Part shown: positions 20,470-29,371 of the stretch, piece by piece
Numbering within the stretch: the stretch's first letter is position 1
Layout: every line of letters begins with the position of its first letter
Assembly: GCF_002933315.1 (NCBI RefSeq)
Contig: NZ_PDKT01000001.1
Location: 1-64,000, forward strand
Direction of reading: 5' to 3'
DNA: 64,000 bases
Source: Candidatus Pantoea edessiphila
GTDB taxonomy: Bacteria > Pseudomonadota > Gammaproteobacteria > Enterobacterales > Enterobacteriaceae
The notes under the pieces: model-generated
The model's input: only the letters and a program-made list of their open reading frames with translations
Database searches by the model: none
Told to the model about the DNA's origin: nothing
Translations under genes and position numbers: made by a program

Positions 20470-20910
20470 TTACTTTTCTTTTATAGAAATCTTGTTTTTT
20501 AAAAGTTCATCAAAGTTGATAGGTGTCAAATGTGTTTGAGGAAATGTACCACGAGTAACTAAGTTAGAAATGCATTCGCTTCCATAAGGAAACAAAATAT
20601 TTGGGCAATATACTCGTAAAAAATGTGTTTTATATAAATCAGGAATATCAATTATATTAAATATTCCAGCTTGTTTAACTTCACAAAGAAAGGCAATATC
20701 TTTATCTATATTAGCTGTTACAGTTAGTCTTAATACAACTTCAAATATTTCATTAGATAATTGATTAGAAAAAGTATCTATATTTAATTCTAGTTTTGAA
20801 TTCCAATCTTTTTGAAAGATTTGAGGCGTATTAGGTGCCTCAAATGAAATATCTTTAATATATATACGTTGAATATGAAATCTCATTTCATCAAATTTAT
20901 AATCTAGCAT
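20470..20910 (-). CDS. secB: Protein-export chaperone SecB
   Basis: Cytoplasmic tetrameric chaperone that keeps secretory proteins unfolded and passes them to SecA. The conserved segments [26 protein letters not shown], and [25 protein letters not shown] are present, covering the peptide-binding groove and the SecA contact. 146 residues; E. coli has 155, and the difference is in the two tails. 35 bases after grxC on the same strand, the E. coli order. Confidence 0.95.
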   Translation of the reverse strand: MLDYKFDEMRFHIQRIYIKDISFEAPNTPQIFQKDWNSKLELNIDTFSNQLSNEIFEVVLRLTVTANIDKDIAFLCEVKQAGIFNIIDIPDLYKTHFLRVYCPNILFPYGSECISNLVTRGTFPQTHLTPINFDELLKNKISIKEK

Positions 20911-20945
20911 GTAATCATAACCTAGAAATCAAAGTAAATATCATA

Positions 20946-21191
20946 TTATAAAAATTTTCTTAATTTTTTTCTATCAAATTCAAATAAATCATCACAACCT
21001 CCAATATGTTTATCATTAATAAATATCTGAGGTACACTTTTTAAACCACTACGTTTTATCATTTCTTCTCTTTTTATTGTATTTTCATCAATAGAAATTT
21101 CTTTAAAAATAAATCCTTTTTTATTTAATAGTTGTTTTGCTTTAATGCAATAACCACATGTTTTTTTTGTATATATTTCAATTTTTAACAT
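20946..21191 (-). CDS. grxC: Glutaredoxin 3 with a CGYC active site
   Basis: Thioredoxin-fold disulfide reductase working with glutathione. 81 residues (E. coli 83); the cis-proline segment SVPQIF and the GSH-binding GGCDDL are present. The active site is C12-G-Y-C15, where enteric GrxC has CPYC. A Pro-to-Gly change at this place is known from plant GrxC1, where the CGYC protein can bind a [2Fe-2S] cluster. Whether this one does is inference. AAGG precedes the ATG; cotranscribed with secB. Confidence 0.92.
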   Translation of the reverse strand: MLKIEIYTKKTCGYCIKAKQLLNKKGFIFKEISIDENTIKREEMIKRSGLKSVPQIFINDKHIGGCDDLFEFDRKKLRKFL

Positions 21192-21981
21192 TTTTATAAA
21201 CCTTGATAAATAAAATTTAATTACTGATTTTTATCATAAGTAATCAATTTATTAAAAATTTCTTTATAGATATAGATAAGATAAAGTTAAATATAATACA
21301 TTATTTTACTATAGTGATATACAATTATGATTATAGGTCAATAATTTAATGATTAATCTTATTTTTTAATAATGTTATTATATAATATAATTAATAATTT
21401 ATATATTTCAATACTTAATATTTTAGTAAAAAAATAAATTATATTTAAAAATATAATTTAATAACAAATAAATATTCAATAATTTTATAAAATCTCTTTA
21501 AAACATTTCATTAGATAAAAGATCAATATATATTACTATTTAATTATTGGAAATATTTGATGAATTGGATATAAAGTTTATTAATTAATAACACATGTCT
21601 AATCATATATTTGAATATATGATCTTTTAAAAAAATCTTGAAAAGATAACATTATCCTAGATAACTAAATTAATTACTGATGATTATAATTAATATTATT
21701 ATTTTTTAGTTTAAATAATGACATATTCTATTTTTTATTATAAATAATAAAAAATAATATTTCAATTTATTAAATTGATAATATTTTTTAATAAATCATA
21801 TATAAATTAAAAAATTTCAATTTAATATAAATTACATTAATAATATAACTAAAATATTTAATTTTAGTTGGTTTAATTCTTATTGAAATACTTTAAATAA
21901 TTTTAGTTTGTTATTAAATAATACAAAAATGATTTAAACAATTATTAAATAAAATTTATAAGACTTTTATTGGAGTATTAT
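21192..21981. other. Long gene-free spacer between grxC and sdaC
   Basis: About 790 bases, the longest gap in the window, between two divergent genes. It holds three inverted repeats: 21435-21460 (11-bp arms, loop TAAA), 21602-21623 (9-bp arms, loop TTGA) and 21729-21756 (13-bp arms, loop AA). I see no DnaA boxes, tRNA, or ORF with recognisable homology. It is probably decayed sequence with the two promoters inside. Confidence 0.6.
21729..21756. repeat. Perfect inverted repeat upstream of sdaC
   Basis: 13-bp arms (21729-21741 and 21744-21756), wholly A/T, around two A residues. Rich in A and T runs, so it could extrude or be a chance product of biased composition. No adjacent gene end accounts for it. 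Confidence 0.4.
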
Positions 21982-23265
21982 ATGAAAACCACTCAAATCA
22001 GCATGTCAAATAATATTAATGAGATAGCTAAAAAAGGGTGGCATAAAACTGATACTATTTGGTTACTAGGTTTATACGGTACAGCAATTGGTGCAGGCGT
22101 TTTATTCTTACCTATTAATGCAGGTATTGGCGGAATCATTCCATTAATTTTAATGACCGTTATTGCTTTTCCCTTAACTTTTTTTTCTCATCGAGCTTTA
22201 ACAAGGTTTGTACTATCTGGAAATAATCCTTCAGGAGGTATTACTGAAGTTGTAGAAGAACACTTTGGTATTAATGCAGGAAATATTATGACTTTATTTT
22301 ATTTTTTTGCAATATATCCTACATTGCTTATGTATAGTGTTGCTATGACTAATACACTAAATAGTTTTATTTTAAATCAATTGAAATTAACACCACCTCC
22401 ACGTGCACTGCTATCATTTATTTTAATTATTCTTATGATGATAATTATTAGATTCGGTGAAAAAATAATATTAAGAATAATGAGTATATTAGTTTATCCT
22501 TTTATTATGGCTTTAATTATAATAGCATTATATTTGATACCACATTGGCATGGAGATATATTAAAAACGCTATATACTAACCAAAATAATAATTTATGGA
22601 TTACATTGTGGTTAGCTATTCCAGTTATGGTATTTTCTTTTAATCATTCTCCTATTATATCTTCTTTTGCATTAGTAAAAAGATCAGAATGCGGTGAATA
22701 CGCAGAAAAAAAATGTTCTCGTATTCTTGCCTATTCAAATTTATTAATGGTAATAACCGTTATGTTTTTTGTTTTTAGTTGTGTTTTTAGTCTTTCTCCA
22801 CAAGATCTTGATATTGCTAAAAAACAAAATATTACTATATTATCATATCTAGCAAATCATTTTAATGTACCAGTAATAGACTGGTTAGGACCACCTCTTG
22901 CCATCATAGCAATAACTAAATCTTTTCTTGGTCATTATTTAGGAGCTAAAGAAGGACTTAATGGCATAATAAATAAAATACTACGTAAATTGGGAAAAAA
23001 TATAGTTCCTAAAACATTAAATTATATCACTTCGTTGTTTATATTAATAACTACTTGGTGCGTAGCTACAATAGATCCTAATATTTTAAAGATGATAGAA
23101 ACTTTAGGAGGACCAATTATATCAATTATTTTGTTTTTGATGCCAATGTATGCAATAAGAAAAGTTGCAAAGATGCACAAATATTGCAGTAATATTTGTG
23201 ATTTATTTGTAGTATTAATTGGTTTAACTTCAATTTCTGCAATTTTTTACTCATTTTTTTACTAA
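21982..23265 (+). CDS. sdaC: Serine:proton symporter SdaC
   Basis: Inner-membrane serine importer of the hydroxy/aromatic amino acid permease family. Eleven or so membrane segments; the LLGLYGTAIGAGVLFLPINAG segment, the motif VFSFNHSPIISSFA and ITKSFLGHYLGA match SdaC over the full length, better than TdcC or the aromatic permeases. 427 residues (E. coli 429). I chose the ATG at 21982, six bases after GGAG; an in-frame TTG at 21970 overlaps the ribosome site. sdaB is not beside it. Serine uptake fits the nearby cysE, which uses serine. Confidence 0.93.
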   Translation: MKTTQISMSNNINEIAKKGWHKTDTIWLLGLYGTAIGAGVLFLPINAGIGGIIPLILMTVIAFPLTFFSHRALTRFVLSGNNPSGGITEVVEEHFGINAGNIMTLFYFFAIYPTLLMYSVAMTNTLNSFILNQLKLTPPPRALLSFILIILMMIIIRFGEKIILRIMSILVYPFIMALIIIALYLIPHWHGDILKTLYTNQNNNLWITLWLAIPVMVFSFNHSPIISSFALVKRSECGEYAEKKCSRILAYSNLLMVITVMFFVFSCVFSLSPQDLDIAKKQNITILSYLANHFNVPVIDWLGPPLAIIAITKSFLGHYLGAKEGLNGIINKILRKLGKNIVPKTLNYITSLFILITTWCVATIDPNILKMIETLGGPIISIILFLMPMYAIRKVAKMHKYCSNICDLFVVLIGLTSISAIFYSFFY

Positions 23266-23558
23266 CTACGACTTTATTATTTAATATAATATCAAAATAA
23301 CTTGACAAAACACAAATATTAATTTATTTCTATTGAGTTTAATAAATGTTTGAAATGACAATATTGTTAATATTAAATTATTGACTTAATTTTATATTTA
23401 TTTGTTATATTTATACATAATAAAAAACTAATTATTTTAGTTTTTATTAACATAAAAATTTAATATGATTAGTTATCTAATTTGATAATTAGAAAGAAAA
23501 TATTTAAGTATCAACAGATAAATTTTCATTTTTAGAGAATACATTTATTACTAATTTA

Positions 23559-23567
23559 TGGTATACT
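23559..23567 (+). promoter_or_regulatory. Candidate extended -10 promoter for cspE
   Basis: TGGTATACT fits the extended -10 pattern TGnTATAAT closely. The -35 region (ATACAT, 17 bases upstream) is poor, as extended -10 promoters allow. If used, cspE mRNA would have a leader of about 265 bases, long as in cold-shock gene leaders. Confidence 0.3.
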
Positions 23568-23777
23568 AATACCTATAAATTTAGAATTTTTACTAAAAAA
23601 ATAATATTAATATTTTGTTTGAATTAAATATTATTTTATGTAATAGTTAATGTCTTATGTAATAAATTATTATTTATTTTTATTTGTTAAGATGATTAAT
23701 ATGGAGGTTAATTAATAATAAAATATTAGTATTTATTGAAGTATAGTTAAATTTAAGTTATATAATTTTTTCCATAA

Positions 23778-23804
23778 TTGCTGTACTGAGCACTGATACA
23801 GTAG
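23778..23804 (+). promoter_or_regulatory. Leader stem in front of cspE
   Basis: TTGCTGTA pairs with TACAGTAG (8 bp including G-U pairs) around an 11-base loop, ending 34 bases before the cspE start. It is the most G+C-rich piece of the spacer. Structured leaders regulate translation of cold-shock genes in enterics; a similar role here is only inferred. Confidence 0.35.
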
Positions 23805-23838
23805 TAGTGTTATATTTTTCATGTAAAGGTAATATTAG

Positions 23839-24048
23839 ATGTCTAAGATCAAAGGTAATGTTAAATGGTTTAATGAATCAAAAGGATTCGGTTTCATTAC
23901 TCCTGAAGATGGTAGCAAAGATGTATTTGTACATTTCTCTGCTATTCAGAGTAACGGGTTCAAAACTCTAGCTGAAGGCCAACGAGTAGAATTTGAAATT
24001 ACTGACGGCGCAAAAGGCCCATCTGCTGCTAACGTTATCAGTCTTTAA
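23839..24048 (+). CDS. cspE: Cold-shock-like protein CspE
   Basis: OB-fold RNA chaperone and transcription antiterminator. 69 residues with RNP1 (KGFGFI) and RNP2 (VFVHF). It differs from E. coli CspE at only a handful of positions, an extreme level of conservation in this genome. Location next to the lip genes also matches cspE rather than cspC. AAAGG lies nine bases before the ATG. It is followed by a strong terminator, so it is a single-gene unit, probably highly expressed. Confidence 0.95.
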   Translation: MSKIKGNVKWFNESKGFGFITPEDGSKDVFVHFSAIQSNGFKTLAEGQRVEFEITDGAKGPSAANVISL

Positions 24049-24070
24049 GTTAACAGTCAGAAACACAACC

Positions 24071-24100
24071 ACCCGCCGCTATTAGGCGGGTTTTATTTTA
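24071..24100 (+). terminator. Terminator of cspE
   Basis: ACCCGCC pairs with GGCGGGT around GCTATTA, followed by a T-rich tract TTTTATTTTA. The all-G/C stem stands out sharply in this AT-rich genome. It is the clearest intrinsic terminator in the window. Confidence 0.92.
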
Positions 24101-24133
24101 AAATAGGATTTATTAAAAATAACTTTATTTTAA

Positions 24134-24397
24134 TTATAATACAAAACGCACCATTTTTATTTTTCCTAATGCATTATATATATTTTCAATTTGATTGATA
24201 TCATTAGCAATAATAGTAATATTAACAGAAGTATAATTTCCTTTACGACTGTGGTAAATTTTAATTTTATAATAATCCGAGCAGTAAAGTTTTATAGTTT
24301 TTATTATATCGTCAACTAAATTAGGTTTGGATAATCCAATGATTTTATAAGTAAATTGAGTAGGAAAATTAATTAAATTTATAAAATTTGTTTTCAT
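24134..24397 (-). CDS. ybeD: DUF493 family protein YbeD
   Basis: Small protein of unknown molecular role, conserved next to lipB in enterics. 87 residues, the same as E. coli, with the family features: MKTNFINLINFPTQFTYK at the N-terminus, GNYTSV, and the end GKIKMVRFVL. The fold is ferredoxin-like (ACT-like). In E. coli ybeD is upstream of lipB in the same operon. Here it is on the minus strand, divergent from lipB with 54 bases between the starts. That breaks the operon and is one half of a local rearrangement. Confidence 0.9.
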   Translation of the reverse strand: MKTNFINLINFPTQFTYKIIGLSKPNLVDDIIKTIKLYCSDYYKIKIYHSRKGNYTSVNITIIANDINQIENIYNALGKIKMVRFVL

Positions 24398-24451
24398 ATA
24401 TACACTTTAATTTTTTATAAATAATTGTAACTTTTATTAAAAGGAATTATT

Positions 24452-25090
24452 TTGCCAATCAACTCTATTTTAATACGTGAGTTAAATTTATGTTCATGGC
24501 AATCTGCATCAGATGCTATGCATCAGTATACAAATCAACGTAATAATAAGAGCTACGATGAAGTTTGGTTAGCTGAACACTATCCAATTTTTACTCAAGG
24601 TAGATCGGAAACTAAAAAAAATATATTAGAAAATATTAATATCAAAGTTATCCAGTCCGATAGAGGTGGTAAAATAACTTATCATGGTCCCGGACAGCAA
24701 ATAATGTATGTACTAATAGATTTAAAACGTCGTAAGATGAGTGTTCATAAATTAGTACACATTTTAGAAGAAACAGCAATTAAAACTTTAAATTATTTTA
24801 AAATAGAATCTTGTAGTCGATTAGATGCACCTGGAGTATATGTACAAGGCAAAAAAATCTGTTCGTTAGGATTGCGCATTAGTAAGGGTTGTTCTCTTCA
24901 CGGTTTAGCTCTTAATGTAACAGTAGATTTAAGTCCATTTTTAAGTATTAACCCTTGTGGACATGTTAATATGAAAATGACAAAAATACAGCACTACTAT
25001 CCAAATATTGATATCGATAAAGTTAAATCTTTGTTAATATCAGAATTTATTAATTTAATGAATTACAAAGATGCAAAATGGAAATCATAA
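24452..25090 (+). CDS. lipB: Octanoyl-(acyl-carrier protein) transferase LipB
   Basis: Moves octanoate from octanoyl-ACP to lipoyl domains, the first step of endogenous lipoylation. The cysteine/lysine acyl-transfer pair is visible in INPCGH and GKKICSLGLR, and SDRGGKITYHGPGQ covers the substrate pocket. 212 residues (E. coli 213). It starts with TTG; AAGGA lies about seven bases upstream and the alignment starts here, so the rare start codon is well supported. Followed after 119 bases by lipA. Its target SucB is encoded at 51,337. Confidence 0.94.
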   Translation: MPINSILIRELNLCSWQSASDAMHQYTNQRNNKSYDEVWLAEHYPIFTQGRSETKKNILENINIKVIQSDRGGKITYHGPGQQIMYVLIDLKRRKMSVHKLVHILEETAIKTLNYFKIESCSRLDAPGVYVQGKKICSLGLRISKGCSLHGLALNVTVDLSPFLSINPCGHVNMKMTKIQHYYPNIDIDKVKSLLISEFINLMNYKDAKWKS

Positions 25091-25209
25091 ATTATAATAA
25101 ATAAATATCTTTTTAAAATATTTAATTTGCTTTCTTTGTTCTTTGATGATTTATGTAAAAAATAGTTTTATTTTAAATAAATGCTAATGTATTAATTGAC
25201 ATATTAATT

Positions 25210-26121
25210 ATGAAAACAATTCCGATAAAAAATATAAAAACACAAAACCAAGAAATACTTCCTAAACCAAAATGGATTAAAATCAAACTTCCTATAAATT
25301 CAAATCGCATAAATAATATAATATCAATTATGCGTAAAAACAAAATCAATTCAGTTTGTGAAGAAGCATCTTGTCCTAATATCATTGAATGTTTTAATAA
25401 AAATACAGCAACATTTATCATTCTTGGTATTATTTGTACTAGAAAATGTCCTTTTTGTGATGTTAAACATGGTAATCCATTCATGCCTGATATTAATGAA
25501 CCTGAAAGGTTAGCAAGTACTGTAACTAGTATTGGATTAAAATATGTTGTAATTACTTCTGTTAATCGCGATGATTTAATTGATGGTGGTGCACAGCATT
25601 TTGTTGATTGTATTTATTCAATACGTAAAAAAAATGCTGATATAAAAATTGAAATATTAGTTCCTGATTTTCGTAGATGTATGGATCGTGCTTTAAATAT
25701 TATCATCAATCAGCCTCCTGATATATTTAGTCATAACATAGAAAATGTTCCAAGAATATATCGCCAAATTCGTCCTGGTGCAAATTATAAAAAATCACTA
25801 AAATTACTAGAACAATTCAAACAATATCATCCAAATATTCCATCTAAATCTGGATTAATGTTAGGATTAGGTGAAACTAATACTGAAATTATTGAAGTAA
25901 TGCGTGATTTATACAATCATGGTGTAAGTATGTTGACATTAGGACAATATTTACAGCCAAGTCGCAACCATTTTCCAGTCAAACGTTATGTAACTCCGAA
26001 AGAATTTAATGATATAAAAAAAGAAGCCCTATCTATAGGTTTTACTTATGTTGCTTGTGGTCCACTAGTTAGGTCTTCTTATAGAGCTGAGATGCAAGAA
26101 ATGGGTTTACAAATTACTTAA
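25210..26121 (+). CDS. lipA: Lipoyl synthase
   Basis: Radical-SAM enzyme inserting two sulfurs into octanoyl chains on SucB and similar proteins. The auxiliary-cluster cysteines ([12 protein letters not shown]) and the SAM-cluster cysteines (CTRKCPFC) are all present, as is the C-terminal RSSY serine ligand. 303 residues; the N-terminus begins where E. coli LipA has an internal Met at about residue 20, so the poorly conserved leader is missing. No clear ribosome site precedes the ATG, which is unusual here. Convergent with mrdB. Confidence 0.95.
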   Translation: MKTIPIKNIKTQNQEILPKPKWIKIKLPINSNRINNIISIMRKNKINSVCEEASCPNIIECFNKNTATFIILGIICTRKCPFCDVKHGNPFMPDINEPERLASTVTSIGLKYVVITSVNRDDLIDGGAQHFVDCIYSIRKKNADIKIEILVPDFRRCMDRALNIIINQPPDIFSHNIENVPRIYRQIRPGANYKKSLKLLEQFKQYHPNIPSKSGLMLGLGETNTEIIEVMRDLYNHGVSMLTLGQYLQPSRNHFPVKRYVTPKEFNDIKKEALSIGFTYVACGPLVRSSYRAEMQEMGLQIT

Positions 26122-26160
26122 ATTCAATCAATTTTTTAATACAATTACAATTTATTAAGT

Positions 26161-27285
26161 TTAAATATCAGATATCACCTTTCTATGAGTATCAATAGAC
26201 ATCACAATACCGAATCCAGCCATGAGTACTGTAAGAGCTGATCCACCATAACTTACCATTGGTAACGGAATGCCAACTACAGGTAAGATGCCACTAACCA
26301 TACTAACATTAATAATTACATAAACAAATAAAATTAATACTAATGTACTTATTATAACAAAACCAAAAGAAGTATGAGCTCGTAATGCTAACATTAAACC
26401 TCTTGTAATTATTAATAAATATAATAAGAATAGAATTATTATTCCTATAAAGCCAAGTTCTTCTGCTAAAACTGCAAAAATAAAATCAGTGTGACGTTCT
26501 GGTAAAAAATTTAATTGTGATTGAGTACCTTCAAGAAAACCCTTGCCATATACACCACCAGAACCAATAGCTATTTTAGATTGCATAATATGATATCCAG
26601 CACCTAAAGGATCACTGTTAGGATGAAATAACATCATTACACGTTCTCGTTGGTAATCTTGCATTAAAAAAAACCAAAAAATAGGACTAAACAAAACTAT
26701 TAAACAACATGCTATAAAAATCAACTTCCAGTCGATGCCGGAAATAAACAACACAAGTAATCCTGACATAGCTACTAAAATAGATGTACCTAGGTCCGGT
26801 TGTATCGCTATTAATAAAGTTGGTATAAATATGAAAATTAAAGCTATAATAATACGTTGTAAACTTAATTGATAAAAATCACGATTAACAAATTTTGTAA
26901 TTGCTAAAGGCACTGCTATTTTAGCAATTTCTGATGGTTGAAATCTTAATATTCCTAAATCTAGCCAACGTTGAGATCCTTTACTTATTTGACCATAAAT
27001 ATCAACTGAAATTAATAAAATTACGCATATACCATAAAGATAATACGCAGATGTTTCGTATATCTTAGGTGGTATTTGAGCTAATATTATCATAGCCATT
27101 AAACCAATTATCACTTGAATACATTTTCTTTCTATAATATTAATATTTTGACCGCTAGCACTCCAAACAATTATTATGCCATAAACCAACAATAAAATAA
27201 TTGTAAGTATAAAAAATGGATCTATATGCATTCGCGTCCATATCGAATTTTTTCTGAATTTATTTTTTAATATTTTGATTGACAT
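26161..27285 (-). CDS. mrdB: Rod-shape-determining glycan polymerase RodA
   Basis: SEDS-family peptidoglycan glycosyltransferase of the elongasome, partner of PBP2. About ten membrane segments; conserved QPDLGTSIL, the loop with FLPERHTDFIFAVLAEELGF, and GIPLPMVSYGGSA. 374 residues (E. coli 370). It lies 47 bases after mrdA on the minus strand. The E. coli neighbours rlpA and dacA, between it and ybeD, are gone. Confidence 0.95.
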   Translation of the reverse strand: MSIKILKNKFRKNSIWTRMHIDPFFILTIILLLVYGIIIVWSASGQNINIIERKCIQVIIGLMAMIILAQIPPKIYETSAYYLYGICVILLISVDIYGQISKGSQRWLDLGILRFQPSEIAKIAVPLAITKFVNRDFYQLSLQRIIIALIFIFIPTLLIAIQPDLGTSILVAMSGLLVLFISGIDWKLIFIACCLIVLFSPIFWFFLMQDYQRERVMMLFHPNSDPLGAGYHIMQSKIAIGSGGVYGKGFLEGTQSQLNFLPERHTDFIFAVLAEELGFIGIIILFLLYLLIITRGLMLALRAHTSFGFVIISTLVLILFVYVIINVSMVSGILPVVGIPLPMVSYGGSALTVLMAGFGIVMSIDTHRKVISDI

Positions 27286-27332
27286 TTATATCTTTCCGTA
27301 ATAATTTATTATTATTCTACTATTCAATCAAT

Positions 27333-29207
27333 TTATTTAATTTTGTTAAGCATAAAATAATCTAAAATCTGACGCATTATTGATCCTATTTTATAATTGC
27401 CAGTATTTTCCATAATAATTGTAACTGCTATGCGTGGTTTATCATATGGTGCAAATGCATTCATTAATTTATGATCACGCAAACTTTCGTCAATATTACG
27501 TGAATTATAAATCTCACTTTCTCTTAGACTAAATACCTGGGCAGTACCAGATTTAGCTGCAGCTTTATAAGGAGTATTTACAAAACTTTGATGTACAGTT
27601 CCATTTAAACGATTTGCTACACCATACATTCCATCTTTAATTATATTCCAATAATCACTATTAGAGTGAATTACGTTCATTGAAAATGGTTCGTTATAAA
27701 CCATTTTTGAATTTTTTTTCCCAATAGAACGTAAAACATGTGGTACTTTAACAACTCCATTATTTATTAAAATAATCATTGCTTTATTCATTTGTAAAGG
27801 AGTGGCTGTCCAATATCCTTGACCAATACCAATAGGAACTGTATCACCTTGGTACCAAATTGTATTAAAGCGATTTGTTTTCCAGTTACGGGTAGGCATA
27901 TTTCCTTTATTTTCTTGAGGTAAATCTATGCCAGTATATTGACCAAAACCAAATTTAGTCATCCATTTAGAAATGTAATCAATTCCCATATTATAAGCTA
28001 TTTGATAAAAAAATGTATCAGATGATTCCTCTATGGATTTAGTTATATTAAGATTACCATGACCCAATTTTTTCCAATCACGATAATATTTTCTAGAACC
28101 TGGCATTTTCCACCAGCCTGGATCAAATATAGTTGTATTTTTAGTAATTATTCCTGCATCAAGTGCTGTAAGTGCTATGTATGGTTTCACTGTAGATGCT
28201 GGAGGGTAAGCAGCTTGAATCGCCCTGTTATATAAAGGAAGATCTTTATTTTTTAATAAGATATTGTATGCTTTACTGGATATTCCATTTACAAATAAAT
28301 TTCCATCATAGCTAGGTATAGAGACCATCGCTAGAATTTCACCATTTTGTGGGTTACTTGCTACAACAGCAATACGACCTTTATTTAAAATTAATTTTTC
28401 AATATATTGCTGTAATTTTAAATCTATAGTAAGATAGATATCATTACCTGACATAGGTAGTTGTTTGTTAAGTTTTCGAATTTTGTTACCACTACTGTTA
28501 ACTTCAACTTCTTCAAAACCCACTTCACCATGTAGCAAATCTTCATAGTAAGCTTCTATTCCTAACTTACCGATATTTTTAGTTGCTATATAATTATAAG
28601 ATTTATTTGTTTTTTTTAGGTAACTCATATCATTATCATTGATATTTGAAACATACCCTATAACATGAGTTAGTGTACTACCAAAAGGATAATAGCGAGT
28701 TTGATATTTCTTAATAATTATTCCAGGGAAAAGATATCTCTTGGTAGTAAAATAAGAAAGTTGTTTTTTATTTAATTTCCTTTTGATTGGAACATCATTA
28801 AAATAAGAGTTAGCAATGCTATCTTTTTGGAGTGCTTTAAGATCGCTATCTGTGAAATGTAATATATTGCGTAAATTTAAAATGGTTTTATTTAAATTAT
28901 TAGTATTTTTAGATGTAATAGCTATTTGATACGAAATACGATTAATAGCCAAAGGTATTCCATTACGGTCATATATAGTACCTCTAACTGGAGCAATTGG
29001 AATTAATTTAATATGATTTTTAATAGATTGTAGTTTATATTCTTTAAAGCGTACTACTTGTAAATAGTATATATTTATTAATATCGTAAAAAGTACTGCT
29101 AATATAAAGAAAAAGGCAATTAAAGCCCTATAGGTAAGAATTTTTTTCGTATTATAATAATTACGAAAATTATTATTTTTAAATATCATTTTTATCTTGT
29201 GATTCAT
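27333..29207 (-). CDS. mrdA: Penicillin-binding protein 2 (transpeptidase)
   Basis: Elongation-specific DD-transpeptidase, anchored by one N-terminal membrane segment (about residues 28-50). A dimerisation domain with PVRGTIYDRNGIPLA precedes the transpeptidase domain, with SxxK in ASTVKPY (around residue 330), SSDTFFYQ for the second motif, and KSGTAQVF. 624 residues (E. coli 633). All three catalytic motifs are intact. A second ATG at 29189 is a possible start; neither has a strong ribosome site. Together with RodA and MurI it argues for a walled, probably rod-shaped cell. Confidence 0.95.
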   Translation of the reverse strand: MNHKIKMIFKNNNFRNYYNTKKILTYRALIAFFFILAVLFTILINIYYLQVVRFKEYKLQSIKNHIKLIPIAPVRGTIYDRNGIPLAINRISYQIAITSKNTNNLNKTILNLRNILHFTDSDLKALQKDSIANSYFNDVPIKRKLNKKQLSYFTTKRYLFPGIIIKKYQTRYYPFGSTLTHVIGYVSNINDNDMSYLKKTNKSYNYIATKNIGKLGIEAYYEDLLHGEVGFEEVEVNSSGNKIRKLNKQLPMSGNDIYLTIDLKLQQYIEKLILNKGRIAVVASNPQNGEILAMVSIPSYDGNLFVNGISSKAYNILLKNKDLPLYNRAIQAAYPPASTVKPYIALTALDAGIITKNTTIFDPGWWKMPGSRKYYRDWKKLGHGNLNITKSIEESSDTFFYQIAYNMGIDYISKWMTKFGFGQYTGIDLPQENKGNMPTRNWKTNRFNTIWYQGDTVPIGIGQGYWTATPLQMNKAMIILINNGVVKVPHVLRSIGKKNSKMVYNEPFSMNVIHSNSDYWNIIKDGMYGVANRLNGTVHQSFVNTPYKAAAKSGTAQVFSLRESEIYNSRNIDESLRDHKLMNAFAPYDKPRIAVTIIMENTGNYKIGSIMRQILDYFMLNKIK

Positions 29208-29371
29208 TATAATGTATATGTTAATTATTTATAACTTAATAAAAATAGATTTATTAAATTATGAAAAAAAATAACTTGCATATTTAAGTTTAATATAAAT
29301 TGAATAATTTATTATTATTTTTATAACATACAATAGCTTTTATTATGATAAAGGAAAAATATCACCATAAA

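Larger units (their letters stand above)
23266..23838 (+). other. Spacer between sdaC and cspE with hairpins and a candidate promoter
   Basis: 573 bases. It contains a hairpin at 23418-23449 (TAATAAAA..ACTAA against TTAGTTTTTATTA, one bulged A) about 150 bases after sdaC, an extended -10 element at 23559-23567, and a stem next to cspE at 23778-23804. It marks the joint between the sdaC region and the 14-18 min block. No gene remnant is recognisable. Confidence 0.5.

Noticed and set aside
21192-21981. Possible replication origin in the longest spacer (very AT-rich, inverted repeats)
   Set aside because: No DnaA boxes (TTATNCACA) were seen and the flanking genes are not those of an enteric origin.
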